Source: Parasphingorhabdus litoris DSM 22379
Lineage (GTDB): Bacteria; Pseudomonadota; Alphaproteobacteria; Sphingomonadales; Sphingomonadaceae
DNA length: 64,000 nt
Direction of reading: 5' to 3'
Assembly: GCF_020906275.1 (NCBI RefSeq)
Contig: NZ_CP086727.1
Span: forward strand, 1,240,001-1,304,000
The notes beneath the pieces were generated by a model that saw only the letters and a program-made list of their open reading frames with translations, did no database searches and was not told the DNA's origin. Of this stretch, positions 1 to 8,872 are shown one piece after another (position 1 is the stretch's first letter; every line of letters starts with the position of its first letter). A program made the translations under genes and the position numbers.

Positions 1-220
1 CCGCTTCGTCTAGCGTGGCCGCGATCTTCGTATCCATACCGCAGGTGAAGTGCTCGCCCGCTCCAGTGAGCACAACGCCACCTTTGGGATTATCCTGCGC
101 CAACTTCCGGAACACTTCCGTACCCTCGTTGAGCAACTCGGTCGACAGTGTGTTGCGCGGCGCGTTGGTCAGAGTGACGATGATGGTGTCGCCATCAGTT
201 TCGGTGGGGAAAAAGCTCAT
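1..220 (-). CDS. Enoyl-CoA hydratase/isomerase (crotonase) family protein, partial
   Basis: Only the first 73 codons lie in the window; the gene runs off the left edge. The start resembles the crotonase superfamily: an opening strand (GDTIIVTLTNAPRNTLS), a helix (LLNEGTEVFRKLAQ) and the strand GGVVLTGAGEHFTCGMD, which matches the oxyanion-hole segment that normally reads A-F-S-A-G-x-D. Family members hydrate, isomerise or hydrolyse acyl-CoA thioesters in the cytoplasm. The ATG overlaps the TGA of the upstream peptidase gene in the ATGA at 217-220, so the two genes are probably translationally coupled. The replacement of the usual A-G-x-D by C-G-M-D is conservative. Substrate cannot be told from this fragment. 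Confidence 0.7.
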   Translation of the reverse strand, partial: MSFFPTETDGDTIIVTLTNAPRNTLSTELLNEGTEVFRKLAQDNPKGGVVLTGAGEHFTCGMDTKIAATLDEA

Positions 221-2310
221 TTCTCATCACCTTGCCCAGTCCAGCGGGCCATCCAGTCGAACACATTATTGTGCCACTGCACGCTATTCTTGCCTTTCAG
301 CACCCAGTGGTTTTCATCAGGGAAAATCAACAGCTTGGAGGGGATATTGCGTTCCTGCGCATAAGTGAATGGCATTATCGATTGGGTATAGGGAATGCGG
401 AAATCCTTCTCGCCATGGATGAACAGGGTCGGTGTTTTCCATTTGTCGATATGCTGGATCGGGTTCCATTTTTCCGGATCGGCGCGTTCCCACCAGGGGC
501 CACCATGATCCCATTGATCGAACCACAGCTCCTCGGTCGAGAAGGCAAAGCTGCGCAGGTCGAATATGCCGGCATGATTGATGATACAGTCAAACTGGTC
601 CGGCCATTGGCCCGCAATCCAATTCATCATATAGCCGCCATAGCTGGCGCCCAATGCACAGGATCTGTCGCCGTCAATCTGCTTGTCAATTTTCAGCGCT
701 GCCGCATGGCCCAGTTTCAGATCTTCGAGCGGTTTGCCACCCCAGTCCTGATTGATGCTGTCCATAAATTCCTGCCCATAGCCCGCCGATCCATGGAAAT
801 CGATGGTCACCACAGCATAGCCTTGCGACGCCATTACCTTGGGATTCCAACGGGTTGACCAGCTATCGCCAAAGCTGCCCTGCGGCCCGCCATGGACCAG
901 GAAAGCCATCGGCAGCTTGCCCTTCGCTCCTGCTGGTTTAATGATCTGTCCCCAGACCTGATGACCTTCAGCGCCTTTGAAGTTAAAGCGCTCGATATCG
1001 ACCTTATCAATTTCAGCCAGCTCGCGACCGTTGATATTGGTGAGCTGTGTAACTTTACCATCTGCGGCACGGCGATAAATATCATCCGGTGCCTGTAGAG
1101 ATTTTTTGGTGAAAATCATTGAACCGTCTTTTAACGGCGTAATATTTCCGACACTTCCTTTTCCCGTCAGCCGCGTTACTTTTCCGTCCGCGATATCAAC
1201 GCGAAAGGCAGCATAGTCCAAGACTTCAGAGGCAGTGACGATCAGGGCTTTACTGTCCGGTGTCCAAGTGATGGAGCTAACCGATCGATCCCAATCGCCT
1301 GTCAGCACCTTTGGTTCTTTTTCCCCTTTGCGTAGCAGTTTCAAGACCTTGCGATCACTTTCATAACCGGGACGTTCCATTGCTGCCCAGGCGAACCACT
1401 CGTCATCCGGCGAGAAAGCCGGCAATGTGTCAGTTGCATCACCATTGCCTGGCATCGGATCGGGTTTGCCCTTGGATATCGCGACGCCATAAACATCCAA
1501 GTCGGTTGACTTCGGTTCATTTCGATCTGCTTTACGCAGAACAAAAGCCAAGCCTTTTCCGCTGGTAGACCAAGAAATTTCTTCTCCGCCGCCAAAGGGT
1601 TTGGACGGGCTGTCACCTACAAGGTCGCCGTCTAAAGCGGTTCCATTGCCCGCGAGCTTGCCATCTTGCAAATCAAAGGAAAATATGCGGCTATAATTCC
1701 CAGGCGTTTCCCAGCTTGACCAATGGCGTACGAATAATTCGTCATACTCCCGGCCTGTGCCAGGTCCAGGCATAGCCTTGTTGCCCGTTCCGCCCTCAGC
1801 TTTATCGCAGCCAAATGTCGGGCAGTCTTTGGCAATATCGCCCCAAACTGCTATTCTGTCGCCCTTTGGAGATAGTTTGAAGCCAGCGATGTCGGCTTTA
1901 AGGTTGCTAGCCTGAACCGGCTGTCCGTTTTCTCCATTGGCAGAGATAGCAACTGTCCAAAGCTGTTCGGAACCGCCTGCATCGGATAGATAATAGAGCG
2001 TGTTACCATCAGCTGAGAAAGCCGGACTGTGTTCGCTGCCATTTTGCGTATCTGCAACGCGGACTGGAACGGCATTGGTCTTGGTGAGGTCTATCAACCA
2101 AAGTCCGGCTGAACGCTTGTAAGTATCAGCATCGGTTTCAGTGACACTAAAGGCGCTCCATTTTTCGTCAGGCGAAACTGCTACAGTGCCAACGCGTTTG
2201 AGAGTCGCGAGGTCCACTGCCGTCAATGGCCGCGCAGATGCTATAGATGTGGATAAAGCCGCACTCGAAAGAAGTAGGGCAATGGATGACAATTTTGAGA
2301 TTTTTTTCAT
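217..2310 (-). CDS. S9 family (prolyl oligopeptidase type) serine peptidase, exported
   Basis: A 697-residue exported peptidase of the S9C acylaminoacyl/dipeptidyl type, expected to trim peptides in the periplasm. The first 27 residues from the chosen ATG (MKKISKLSSIALLL...IASA) form a signal peptide. Residues about 35-430 carry repeated Asp-Glu-Lys-Trp and Pro-Asp-Ser-Lys blade motifs of a seven-bladed propeller. The C-terminal third is an alpha/beta hydrolase with catalytic Ser556 in GASYGGYM, Asp636 in HGEKDFRIPY and His668 in DENHWVLK. A GTG at 2337 would add nine residues ahead of the signal peptide; neither start has a clear Shine-Dalgarno, and the ATG at 2310 gives the cleaner export signal. 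The stop overlaps the next start by 4 bases. Confidence 0.93.
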   Translation of the reverse strand: MKKISKLSSIALLLSSAALSTSIASARPLTAVDLATLKRVGTVAVSPDEKWSAFSVTETDADTYKRSAGLWLIDLTKTNAVPVRVADTQNGSEHSPAFSADGNTLYYLSDAGGSEQLWTVAISANGENGQPVQASNLKADIAGFKLSPKGDRIAVWGDIAKDCPTFGCDKAEGGTGNKAMPGPGTGREYDELFVRHWSSWETPGNYSRIFSFDLQDGKLAGNGTALDGDLVGDSPSKPFGGGEEISWSTSGKGLAFVLRKADRNEPKSTDLDVYGVAISKGKPDPMPGNGDATDTLPAFSPDDEWFAWAAMERPGYESDRKVLKLLRKGEKEPKVLTGDWDRSVSSITWTPDSKALIVTASEVLDYAAFRVDIADGKVTRLTGKGSVGNITPLKDGSMIFTKKSLQAPDDIYRRAADGKVTQLTNINGRELAEIDKVDIERFNFKGAEGHQVWGQIIKPAGAKGKLPMAFLVHGGPQGSFGDSWSTRWNPKVMASQGYAVVTIDFHGSAGYGQEFMDSINQDWGGKPLEDLKLGHAAALKIDKQIDGDRSCALGASYGGYMMNWIAGQWPDQFDCIINHAGIFDLRSFAFSTEELWFDQWDHGGPWWERADPEKWNPIQHIDKWKTPTLFIHGEKDFRIPYTQSIMPFTYAQERNIPSKLLIFPDENHWVLKGKNSVQWHNNVFDWMARWTGQGDEK

Positions 2311-2366
2311 GTAGGCCGGTTTAGCAGGCCTGCTCACGATGGCAATTGAGATTAAAGCCGAAGAGA

Positions 2367-2936
2367 CTACTTCCCGTTAATCCGTCTAATTTCCCGGGCA
2401 ACCATTTCTTCCACCAGTTTTGGCAAATTCTCATCCAGCCATTCTTTTAACATCGGCCGCATGAGATCGCGGGTCAGGTCTTCTAGCGAAGTTTGCTGAG
2501 TTGGTTGAGCTTTCGGTTCGTTGTTTGTACCTTCCATAGCGACCAAGGCTGACAAGGATTGGCGCATCGAATCGAGTTTCTGATCGTTGATCAGCCGCTC
2601 TTCTTTGCGACGATCCCCGAAAACACCTTGCGCCGACGATGTCGTGCTGTCCTTGACCTCATTAGTCAGTTCCAAGACGCCGTCATCATCTGCCGAGGTC
2701 TTGACAGTTGGTTTCGTAAATTTGTCGCCTTTGGATGCGATATTTTTCGGCAGCGGCGCGATTGGTGTAACGTTATCGGGAACAGATTTTACGCGCGGTG
2801 CAGCTTCCTTGCTCTGCATCGCATCGTCATCTTTTGCGATTGAGCGGTCAGGTTCGATGGCTTTGTCTTCAGCAATAATGCGCTTAATCGAAGAGAGAAT
2901 CTCTTCCATCGACGATTCTTTATTTTGTTCCGCCAT
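2367..2936 (-). CDS. popZ: PopZ-like cell-pole organising protein (DUF2497)
   Basis: A 189-residue protein with the two hallmarks of PopZ: an N-terminal interaction helix (SSMEEILSSIKRIIAED, residues about 8-24) and a C-terminal DUF2497 assembly region (LTRDLMRPMLKEWLDENLP followed by KLVEEMVAREIRR). The middle is acidic, proline-containing and low in hydrophobics, as in the disordered spacer of PopZ. In Caulobacter this protein forms polar condensates that tether ParB-origin complexes and recruit cell-cycle regulators; the same role is inferred here. The ATG at 2936 is preceded by TAGGGG. A longer reading from 3002 adds residues that do not look like the family. It follows tolC on the same strand, an arrangement common in alphaproteobacteria, where valS usually comes next; here an S9 peptidase does. 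Confidence 0.85.
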   Translation of the reverse strand: MAEQNKESSMEEILSSIKRIIAEDKAIEPDRSIAKDDDAMQSKEAAPRVKSVPDNVTPIAPLPKNIASKGDKFTKPTVKTSADDDGVLELTNEVKDSTTSSAQGVFGDRRKEERLINDQKLDSMRQSLSALVAMEGTNNEPKAQPTQQTSLEDLTRDLMRPMLKEWLDENLPKLVEEMVAREIRRINGK

Positions 2937-3047
2937 TCGCAAAACCCCTATACTCAAAATCCAAAGCTTGTGACTATCACATTTCCTTAGCGCATGAACC
3001 ACAAGATCGGCAACTATTTGCCAGTAACATTGCTATTCGCTTTTGTT

Positions 3048-4520
3048 TTATTTGGGCAAAGGCTCGACATCTGCCGTTTGGGCTGGTGTATCGACAGTTC
3101 GGGTCGCTATTGGTTCGGGGTTGGGATCAGACTGAAAATCATAGAACTGGTTCTTAACCCGATCATAATTGACCTGTGGGTCATAGAGCGGGCCGCCATC
3201 GAGGCCCAAGTCGCGTGCTTCGGCACGACCCATTGCGGCCAATAGTGTAAAGCCTGCAACATAGCTGTTGCGCCGCGCCGTCACTAGTTGCACTTGGGCA
3301 TTGAGCAACTCTTGCTCTGCGTTCAAAATATCGAGGATGGTCCTATTGCCAACGCTATTTTCGGCACGGACGCCTTCCAGAGACAAAGCACTGGCTGCGA
3401 CCGCTCGCTCCGATGACTGGATCACCCGTTCCGATGCACGCCAGCTGGAATATGCGGCGCGGGTTTGTGCAATGATATTGCGCTCCGTTGCAATGACTTG
3501 CTCATAAGCTTGGCCGGACCTCGCCTGGGCCTGGCGTATCTGTGCTGCCGGACGTCCGCCTTGATAGATTGGAATGGTTAGGCGTACACCGGCTTCTGCA
3601 TTGGATTGTTCCTGTGATGCCCGTGGACCTAGCCGTGGATCCGGCGGTGAATCAGGATCACGGCGGTCCAGTGTGTTTAGAAAGTTTATATAGGTGCCTT
3701 GCACATAGGCTTCGACGGTTGGTTTGACTGCACCTCGCGCCCGTTTAACATCAAACTCCGTGGCAACACTCCGTTCCTTAGCTGCCAGCAAATCAGGATT
3801 AAATTGTAGAGCAATGTTCACTGCTTCATCTGGTGCTTTTGGCAGATTTGGCAAGGGAGGAGGAGGTTGCAATTCGCCAGGAACCTGCCCAACCAAAGCA
3901 ATATAATTTTCTTTACTGGTGATCAGATTGGCGCGCGCGGTTTCCAATTCGCCTTTTGCAACCTCCAGCCGTGATTCGGACTGCGCAACATCGGTACGGG
4001 TAAGATCACCTATCTCAAAACGATCGCTGGTCGCCTCCAGATTGACCGCCAGAACGCCCACATTGGCACGATTAAGCCGCACAACGGCTTCATCACGCAT
4101 TACGTCCATATAGGCTGCGACGACGTTGCTAAACAGGCTAGCCTCGGTTCCCCGCAAATCATATTGGCCAGCCGCCACACGCGTTTTTGCGGCGCGTACC
4201 GCGTTTTTTACTCTGCCGCCCGAGTATACCGGCACACTCAAATCACCAGAAGCCGTGACCCGCCGAAGAGGAGCTGTAAAGCTAATCGCATTACGCAGAA
4301 AGTCCTCTTGAAAGCCAAACTGGGAACCTGCATTTGGGCGACCATCCGCCTTAGCGATGGGAACATTCTCATCTTCAGCGCGCTGCCCCGCCTGAGCACC
4401 AGACAAGGTTGGATTGGTTTTATAGGCTGCGATAAAAGCTTCGCGGAGCGTATCAGCATGAGCCGGAGTGGAGAGGGTTGCGAGGGCGATAGCACCCAGC
4501 AACAAACTACGCTTACTCAT
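3048..4520 (-). CDS. tolC: TolC family outer membrane efflux protein
   Basis: A 490-residue outer membrane channel component for type I secretion and drug efflux. A signal peptide (MSKRSLLLGAIALATLSTPAHA) precedes two homologous repeats, each with long alpha-helical hairpin segments rich in Ala, Glu, Arg and Gln (around residues 140-240 and 340-430) and short barrel strands such as VTASGDLSVPVYSGGR and AGVRLTIPIYQGGR. The pair of IYQGGR/VYSGGR motifs is typical of TolC-family proteins. The C-terminal tail after about residue 445 is Pro/Asp rich and probably flexible. A strong Shine-Dalgarno (AGGGAGAG) supports the ATG at 4520. It lies between pcm and popZ, all on the minus strand and closely spaced. 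Confidence 0.93.
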   Translation of the reverse strand: MSKRSLLLGAIALATLSTPAHADTLREAFIAAYKTNPTLSGAQAGQRAEDENVPIAKADGRPNAGSQFGFQEDFLRNAISFTAPLRRVTASGDLSVPVYSGGRVKNAVRAAKTRVAAGQYDLRGTEASLFSNVVAAYMDVMRDEAVVRLNRANVGVLAVNLEATSDRFEIGDLTRTDVAQSESRLEVAKGELETARANLITSKENYIALVGQVPGELQPPPPLPNLPKAPDEAVNIALQFNPDLLAAKERSVATEFDVKRARGAVKPTVEAYVQGTYINFLNTLDRRDPDSPPDPRLGPRASQEQSNAEAGVRLTIPIYQGGRPAAQIRQAQARSGQAYEQVIATERNIIAQTRAAYSSWRASERVIQSSERAVAASALSLEGVRAENSVGNRTILDILNAEQELLNAQVQLVTARRNSYVAGFTLLAAMGRAEARDLGLDGGPLYDPQVNYDRVKNQFYDFQSDPNPEPIATRTVDTPAQTADVEPLPK

Positions 4521-4562
4521 TGAAAAACTCTCCCTAGGAATCGTTGCAGAAACAACGGCATA

Positions 4563-5216
4563 TTAGAAATTGAAACTCTTGGCCTGTTCGAATCCTGGCA
4601 GGGTAACTCCGCCGCAATCGGCGAAATATTGATAGCCAATCTTGTCTCCCCCTTTATATCCAATTGCCAGACGCGCCACGCCGTTATCCATAACGGATCC
4701 GACCAGACGACCTTCGGGAGCCAATTGATCCGCAAGTGCTGTTGGAATGGTATCTACGACGCCGTCGATAATAATGGCAGAATAAGGTGCTTGTGCTGCA
4801 AAACCCTTTGCATGATTGCCTTTCTCTACCTGGATATTCTCCAGACCTTCGAGATTTGCTTTAGCCTTGGTGGCGAGTTTGGAGGACTGTTCCACCGCAA
4901 CAACCGATCCTGCCAACTGTCCTACAACTGCGGCTGTGTAGCCCGTAGCAGCACCAATCAGCAAAACTTTATCGTCTTTGTTCAACTCAGCACTATTCAA
5001 TAATCGACCCGTAGCTAGCGGCGTGTTGAGGGCGCGGTCATCACCAATTTGAACACCGCGATCGGAATAAGCAACATTACGTGATCCAGCAGGAACAAAA
5101 TCTTCCCGTGCAACATGACTCATCGCAGCTATGACACGAGGATCATTGACATCGGTTGTCCGCAATTGGCTAACGACCATTGCCTTGCGCATTTCGGCGA
5201 AATTTTCCTGACCCAC
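4563..5216 (-). CDS. pcm: Protein-L-isoaspartate O-methyltransferase family protein
   Basis: A 217-residue SAM-dependent methyltransferase expected to repair isoaspartyl damage in proteins. Evidence: the N-terminal block AMVVSQLRTTDVNDPRVIAAM followed by VAREDFVP, the SAM-binding motif I LLIGAATGYTAAVVGQLAG (where the usual G-x-G-x-G is loosened to G-A-A-T-G), the acidic strand end VVAVEQ, and a post-motif AIIIDGVVDTIP. This shorter, loosely conserved form is the one found next to tolC in alphaproteobacteria, so the enzymatic activity is less certain than for E. coli Pcm. The start is GTG at 5216, chosen because GAAGG sits 7 bases upstream; an internal ATG at 5192 lacks a well-placed site. 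It is the first gene of the pcm-tolC-popZ set. Confidence 0.83.
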   Translation of the reverse strand: MGQENFAEMRKAMVVSQLRTTDVNDPRVIAAMSHVAREDFVPAGSRNVAYSDRGVQIGDDRALNTPLATGRLLNSAELNKDDKVLLIGAATGYTAAVVGQLAGSVVAVEQSSKLATKAKANLEGLENIQVEKGNHAKGFAAQAPYSAIIIDGVVDTIPTALADQLAPEGRLVGSVMDNGVARLAIGYKGGDKIGYQYFADCGGVTLPGFEQAKSFNF

Positions 5217-5415
5217 TATATTACCTTCAACGTGATTAATGTTAGTCTATGCCACTCCTGTATTATTTAAGCAATACAGCATGGATATAATTTGACAGCT
5301 TCTAGCCGCACTTGTCGTTACAGCCAAGACGGATTTCGGCGATTTTCGTCATATGGCGAAATTTTCATAATGACCCAATATGGGCACATGGAGCTTAGTT
5401 TGCATGAACTTTGGG

Positions 5416-5444
5416 TTGACATTGGCGGAAAAGCGAAGCAATTG
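5416..5444 (+). promoter_or_regulatory. Possible promoter of tRNA-Cys
   Basis: A perfect TTGACA (5416-5421) stands 41 bases before the tRNA. The -10 region 17 bases further on is poor (GCAATT, 5439-5444). Spacing relative to the mature tRNA is reasonable. The 240 bases between pcm and the tRNA hold no convincing gene. Confidence 0.35.
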
Positions 5445-5456
5445 CGCCCCCTCTCC

Positions 5457-5530
5457 GGCCCGATGGCGGAGTGGTGACGCAGCGGATTGCAAATCCGTGT
5501 ACGCCGGTTCGATTCCGGCTCGGGCCTCCA
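5457..5530 (+). tRNA. tRNA-Cys (GCA)
   Basis: A complete 74-base cloverleaf. The acceptor stem GGCCCGA (5457-5463) pairs with TCGGGCC (5520-5526), the discriminator is T (U73, the cysteine identity base), and CCA is encoded at 5528-5530. The anticodon arm GGATTGCAAATCC places GCA at 5489-5491. The T arm is CCGGTTCGATTCCGG. No flanking duplication or integrase was seen that would mark it as an integration site. Confidence 0.97.
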
Positions 5531-5547
5531 GACATTTTCTAATGTCT
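5530..5547 (+). other. Short perfect hairpin directly after tRNA-Cys
   Basis: AGACATT (5530-5536) and AATGTCT (5541-5547) form a 7-base-pair stem with a TTCT loop that begins at the last base of the encoded CCA. There is no clear T-run behind it, so it may be a processing or weak termination structure. Function is inferred only from position. Confidence 0.4.
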
Positions 5548-5585
5548 GCAAAATCTATCTAAACGGCAGTCTTTTCAATCGACAC

Positions 5586-7007
5586 TTAGCTGTGAGAAAA
5601 TCCAAAAGGTGTATTTGATTGGCGATTGTCGTCAGATAAAATCTGCCGTCCAATAGGTGGTGCGGATCGCGCCCGGCATTTTGTACGATGGCAAAGGCGG
5701 CAGGTTACGCCAATAGGTGTTGCATTTTCTGCGCTAATATCGGGCTGATCGCGTGTATAGATAAGGCGGTCTGCATGTTCTGCTGCACAACCCAGTGCGA
5801 TAGCGCGTTCAACTTGTTGTGCTCCAAAGGCGCCTCCGCCGGCTGTTACGGTGCGGGCGATTGAGAAAAATCTCTCACCATCAGGCAGCTCAAGCCACTG
5901 GGTTACGACCTGTCTTGGAGTCCGGAACGCTTGATGCACAGACCAAAGAGGACAGGCGCCCCCGTGACGAGCAAATGGAAATCCAGCGCCATCCAATCTT
6001 TTTGAGACATTGCCTGCGGGATCAACCCGGATGAAGAAAAAGGGCACGCGTTCCTGACCGGGTTTCTGCAATGTGGTTAGTCGGTGGGCTGTCTGTTCGA
6101 AACTTGTGCCGAATTGGCGAGCGAGTGCTTCGACATCGTAATGACGCTGTTCCACAGCCTTAGCGAAGGCGGAGTAAGGCATGAGTAATGCGGCTGCCGC
6201 ATAGCCGGACAGAGCCCTTCGCGTCAGTCTCTCACCGCTGTCTGTCGCAAAGCTACCTTCTTTGAGGACGTTATCTATCTCTCCGTTTAATTCGAGATAC
6301 GAGAGTTGTAGAGCGAGCTGAAACCGCTGGCTGGCGTTATCCAACTGATCATCAATCAATATCTGACGCCTGTGGCGATCCAGTCGCCGTGTTGCTCCCA
6401 TCATCACATCAGCAGGAAGCCGGCGCACTTTAAGCCCATGTTTTTCCTTCAGGTAGACTGCCATGCTTTCCTGACTGCTGACAGTTTCTGCCAGGCGTTC
6501 GGCAGCATCATCGATATTGGAGAAACTGTTTCTCCGAGCAGCAAGAAATCTCCGCGCTTGTGCGACAGGATCTGCCGCATCCGGATCAACACTGCTTCCA
6601 TCAGCACGGGGACCAGTATCTTTGTCGGCTAAGGCCAATTGTTCTTCACGATACGCCGTGTAAAGGCGCAACATTGCTTCAGTGAAACCAGGATAGCTGA
6701 TAGCGACATCGGCAGTGTCGAGTTGCGGAAAATCGATATCTGCAAACATCGGATCTTTGAGCACTGCCTCTAGCCGCGCGGTATATTCCTCACCGCCATC
6801 GCCGGCCAATTCCGCCATGTCGATCTTATAGGTTCGGGCGAGACGCAGCAGCATGTCGGCGGTAAAGGGCCGTTGATTGCGCTCTAGCAAAGCGACATAG
6901 GATGCTGAGATTTCGAGATCGGCGGCCATGTCGGCCTGCGTAAGGCCGAGATCGCGGCGAAGCCTTTTCAGACGAGGCCCCATATAGACCGGGCGTTCAC
7001 TGGACAT
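5586..7007 (-). CDS. XRE-type regulator of the ScfR/RamB family (short-chain acyl-CoA regulator)
   Basis: A 473-residue DNA-binding regulator. Residues about 9-65 form an XRE helix-turn-helix (RLKRLRRDLGLTQADMAADL, then ISASYVALLERNQRP). The middle (about 170-260) resembles the IrrE/ImmA-like domain of this family but lacks the HExxH zinc motif. The C-terminal part holds the family effector domain and ends with Cys-rich VTCRLCHRTKC. Family members sense short-chain acyl-CoA and control acetate, propionate and glyoxylate-shunt genes. It is transcribed away from aceA, with palindromes in the shared 199-base promoter region, so control of aceA and of itself is likely. The ATG at 7007 has no strong ribosome site, which would suit a low-level regulator. 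Confidence 0.82.
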   Translation of the reverse strand: MSSERPVYMGPRLKRLRRDLGLTQADMAADLEISASYVALLERNQRPFTADMLLRLARTYKIDMAELAGDGGEEYTARLEAVLKDPMFADIDFPQLDTADVAISYPGFTEAMLRLYTAYREEQLALADKDTGPRADGSSVDPDAADPVAQARRFLAARRNSFSNIDDAAERLAETVSSQESMAVYLKEKHGLKVRRLPADVMMGATRRLDRHRRQILIDDQLDNASQRFQLALQLSYLELNGEIDNVLKEGSFATDSGERLTRRALSGYAAAALLMPYSAFAKAVEQRHYDVEALARQFGTSFEQTAHRLTTLQKPGQERVPFFFIRVDPAGNVSKRLDGAGFPFARHGGACPLWSVHQAFRTPRQVVTQWLELPDGERFFSIARTVTAGGGAFGAQQVERAIALGCAAEHADRLIYTRDQPDISAENATPIGVTCRLCHRTKCRARSAPPIGRQILSDDNRQSNTPFGFSHS

Positions 7008-7043
7008 GATGGACTCTAGGCATATGGATTTCGAATCACCTCT

Positions 7044-7090
7044 TTGTAATATCCTTACAACTATACAACAATATTTTGTAAAGCGTTACA
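7044..7090. promoter_or_regulatory. Two palindromic operator candidates between scfR-like gene and aceA
   Basis: Two inverted repeats share the half-site TGTAA/TTACA. The first is TGTAA-TATCC-TTACA (7045-7059), extended by one base pair on each side to TTGTAA...TTACAA (7044-7060). The second is TGTAA-AGCG-TTACA (7077-7090). Their starts are 32 bases apart, about three helical turns, so dimers would bind the same face. They lie in the middle of the divergent promoter region, a natural place for binding of the ScfR-like regulator. The protein-DNA link is inference. Confidence 0.55.
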
Positions 7091-7206
7091 GTTAAACTTC
7101 ACAACGCTTCGGACCCGGCTCTACGCGGCGTAAGAAGGGACATAGCTATCGTGAACAACGATTCGCGAACACCGCTAAATTGCCGAATTTTTAAAGGAGC
7201 ATGACC

Positions 7207-8799
7207 ATGTCATATCAAGAATATATCAATCAGACGAACGCGCTGATCCAAAAGCAGAACGGAACTTGGGATGGTATCGACTCTGAAGCCGTTGCCCGGA
7301 TGCGCTTGCAGAACCGTTTCCACACTGGCCTCGATATCGCCAAATATACCGCAAAAATCATGCGTGAAGATATGGCTGCTTATGATGCTGATCCCGCCAA
7401 CTACACTCAGTCTTTGGGTTGCTGGCACGGCTTTATCGGTCAACAGAAGATGATCTCGATCAAGAAACATTTCGGTAATACGAAACGCCGTTATCTTTAC
7501 CTGTCGGGCTGGATGGTTGCCGCTTTGCGCAGCGAATTTGGTCCGCTTCCTGATCAGTCTATGCACGAGAAAACATCTGTGCCTGCACTGATTGAAGAGC
7601 TTTATACCTTCCTGCGTCAGGCTGATGCCCGTGAACTGGGCGGCTTGTTCCGCGATATTGATGCGGCGCGCGATGCGGGTGATGTCGTGACTGAAAAACG
7701 ACTGATGAACGAAGTTGAAAACCATCAGACCCACGTTGTTCCGATCATCGCTGATATTGACGCTGGCTTTGGTAATGCAGAGGCAACCTATCTGCTCGCC
7801 AAGAAAATGATCGAAGCCGGTGCGTGCGCCCTTCAGATCGAAAACCAGGTGTCTGATGAGAAACAATGCGGTCACCAGGACGGCAAAGTCACCGTGCCAC
7901 ATGAAGACTTCCTCGCGAAGGTTCGCGCCTGTCGTTATGCGTTCCTGGAACTCGGTGTTGAAGATGGAATCATCGTCACCCGCACCGACTCTTTGGGCGC
8001 TGGTCTGACCAAACAGATCGCAGTGAGCAATGAGCCTGGCGATCTCGGCGACCAATATAACAGCTTCCTTGATTGCGAAGAAATTGATCCGGCGACGGCG
8101 CAAAATGGAGATGTTATCCTGAACCGTGATGGCAAGTTGATGCGTCCGAAGCGTCTGCCCAGCAATCTCTTCCAGTTCCGCGCCGGAACCGGTGAAGATC
8201 GCTGCGTACTCGATTGTATCACCTCGCTGCAAAATGGTGCTGACCTGCTGTGGATCGAGACCGAGAAGCCGCATGTTGAGCAGATTGCCGGCATGGTAGA
8301 CCGGATCCGCGAAGTCATGCCGAATGCGAAGCTGGTTTATAACAACTCGCCATCATTTAACTGGACGCTGAATTTCCGTCAGCAGGTTTATGATGCGTGG
8401 GCAGCCGAAGGCAAAGATGTCACCGCTTATGACCGTACAAACCTGATGAGCGTTGAATATGACGGAACCGAATTGGCAGCCGATGCCGATGAGCGTATCC
8501 GGACGTTCCAGGCTGATGGTGCAAAACGGGCTGGTATTTTCCACCACTTGATCACGCTGCCAACCTATCACACGGCCGCTCTATCGACCGATAATCTTGC
8601 GAAAGAATATTTCGGTGAACAAGGCATGCTGGGTTATGTTCTTAACGTTCAGCGCGAAGAAATTCGCCAGGGCATTGCTTGCGTGAAGCATCAAAACATG
8701 GCCGGTTCCGACATTGGTGATGACCATAAGGAATATTTCGCCGGTGATGCAGCCCTGAAAGCAGGCGGCGCCGACAATACGATGAACCAGTTCGGATAA
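7207..8799 (+). CDS. aceA: Isocitrate lyase (long form)
   Basis: A 530-residue isocitrate lyase, which splits isocitrate to glyoxylate and succinate and lets the cell grow on acetate and fatty acids. It is the long isoform, with the catalytic signature KQCGH (Cys221) followed by QDGKVTVPHEDFLAKV. The Mg-binding and substrate segments SLGCWHGFIG, DIDAGFGNAEATYLL and RTDSLGA are present, as is YNNSPSFNW near the C-terminus. Two ATGs compete: AAGGAG (7194-7199) is one base from the ATG at 7201 but 7 bases from the ATG at 7207, so the second is preferred. Its partner malate synthase G is at 32507-34621. Regulation by the divergent ScfR-like protein is likely. Confidence 0.96.
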   Translation: MSYQEYINQTNALIQKQNGTWDGIDSEAVARMRLQNRFHTGLDIAKYTAKIMREDMAAYDADPANYTQSLGCWHGFIGQQKMISIKKHFGNTKRRYLYLSGWMVAALRSEFGPLPDQSMHEKTSVPALIEELYTFLRQADARELGGLFRDIDAARDAGDVVTEKRLMNEVENHQTHVVPIIADIDAGFGNAEATYLLAKKMIEAGACALQIENQVSDEKQCGHQDGKVTVPHEDFLAKVRACRYAFLELGVEDGIIVTRTDSLGAGLTKQIAVSNEPGDLGDQYNSFLDCEEIDPATAQNGDVILNRDGKLMRPKRLPSNLFQFRAGTGEDRCVLDCITSLQNGADLLWIETEKPHVEQIAGMVDRIREVMPNAKLVYNNSPSFNWTLNFRQQVYDAWAAEGKDVTAYDRTNLMSVEYDGTELAADADERIRTFQADGAKRAGIFHHLITLPTYHTAALSTDNLAKEYFGEQGMLGYVLNVQREEIRQGIACVKHQNMAGSDIGDDHKEYFAGDAALKAGGADNTMNQFG

Positions 8800-8825
8800 T
8801 TGTCGGATTACAGATGAAATAAAAG

Positions 8826-8859
8826 CGGCCCGGGGATCCAATCTCCGGGCCGTTTCTTT
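8826..8859 (+). terminator. Rho-independent terminator after aceA, probably bidirectional
   Basis: A GC-rich stem with CGGCCCGG (8826-8833) opposite CCGGGCCG (8845-8852) is followed by TTTCTTT. On the opposite strand the same stem is followed by CTTTTATTT, so it could also end the convergent cytochrome gene that stops at 8873. Confidence 0.85.
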
Positions 8860-8872
8860 GTGATATGACGTG

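Noticed and set aside
5457..5530. tRNA-Cys as an integration site of a mobile element
   Set aside because: No integrase, no direct repeat of the tRNA 3' end and normal chromosomal genes on both sides.
7210..8274. A 354-codon open frame on the minus strand inside aceA
   Set aside because: It lies wholly opposite a well-conserved isocitrate lyase and shows no domain or ribosome site; it is a by-product of codon bias.
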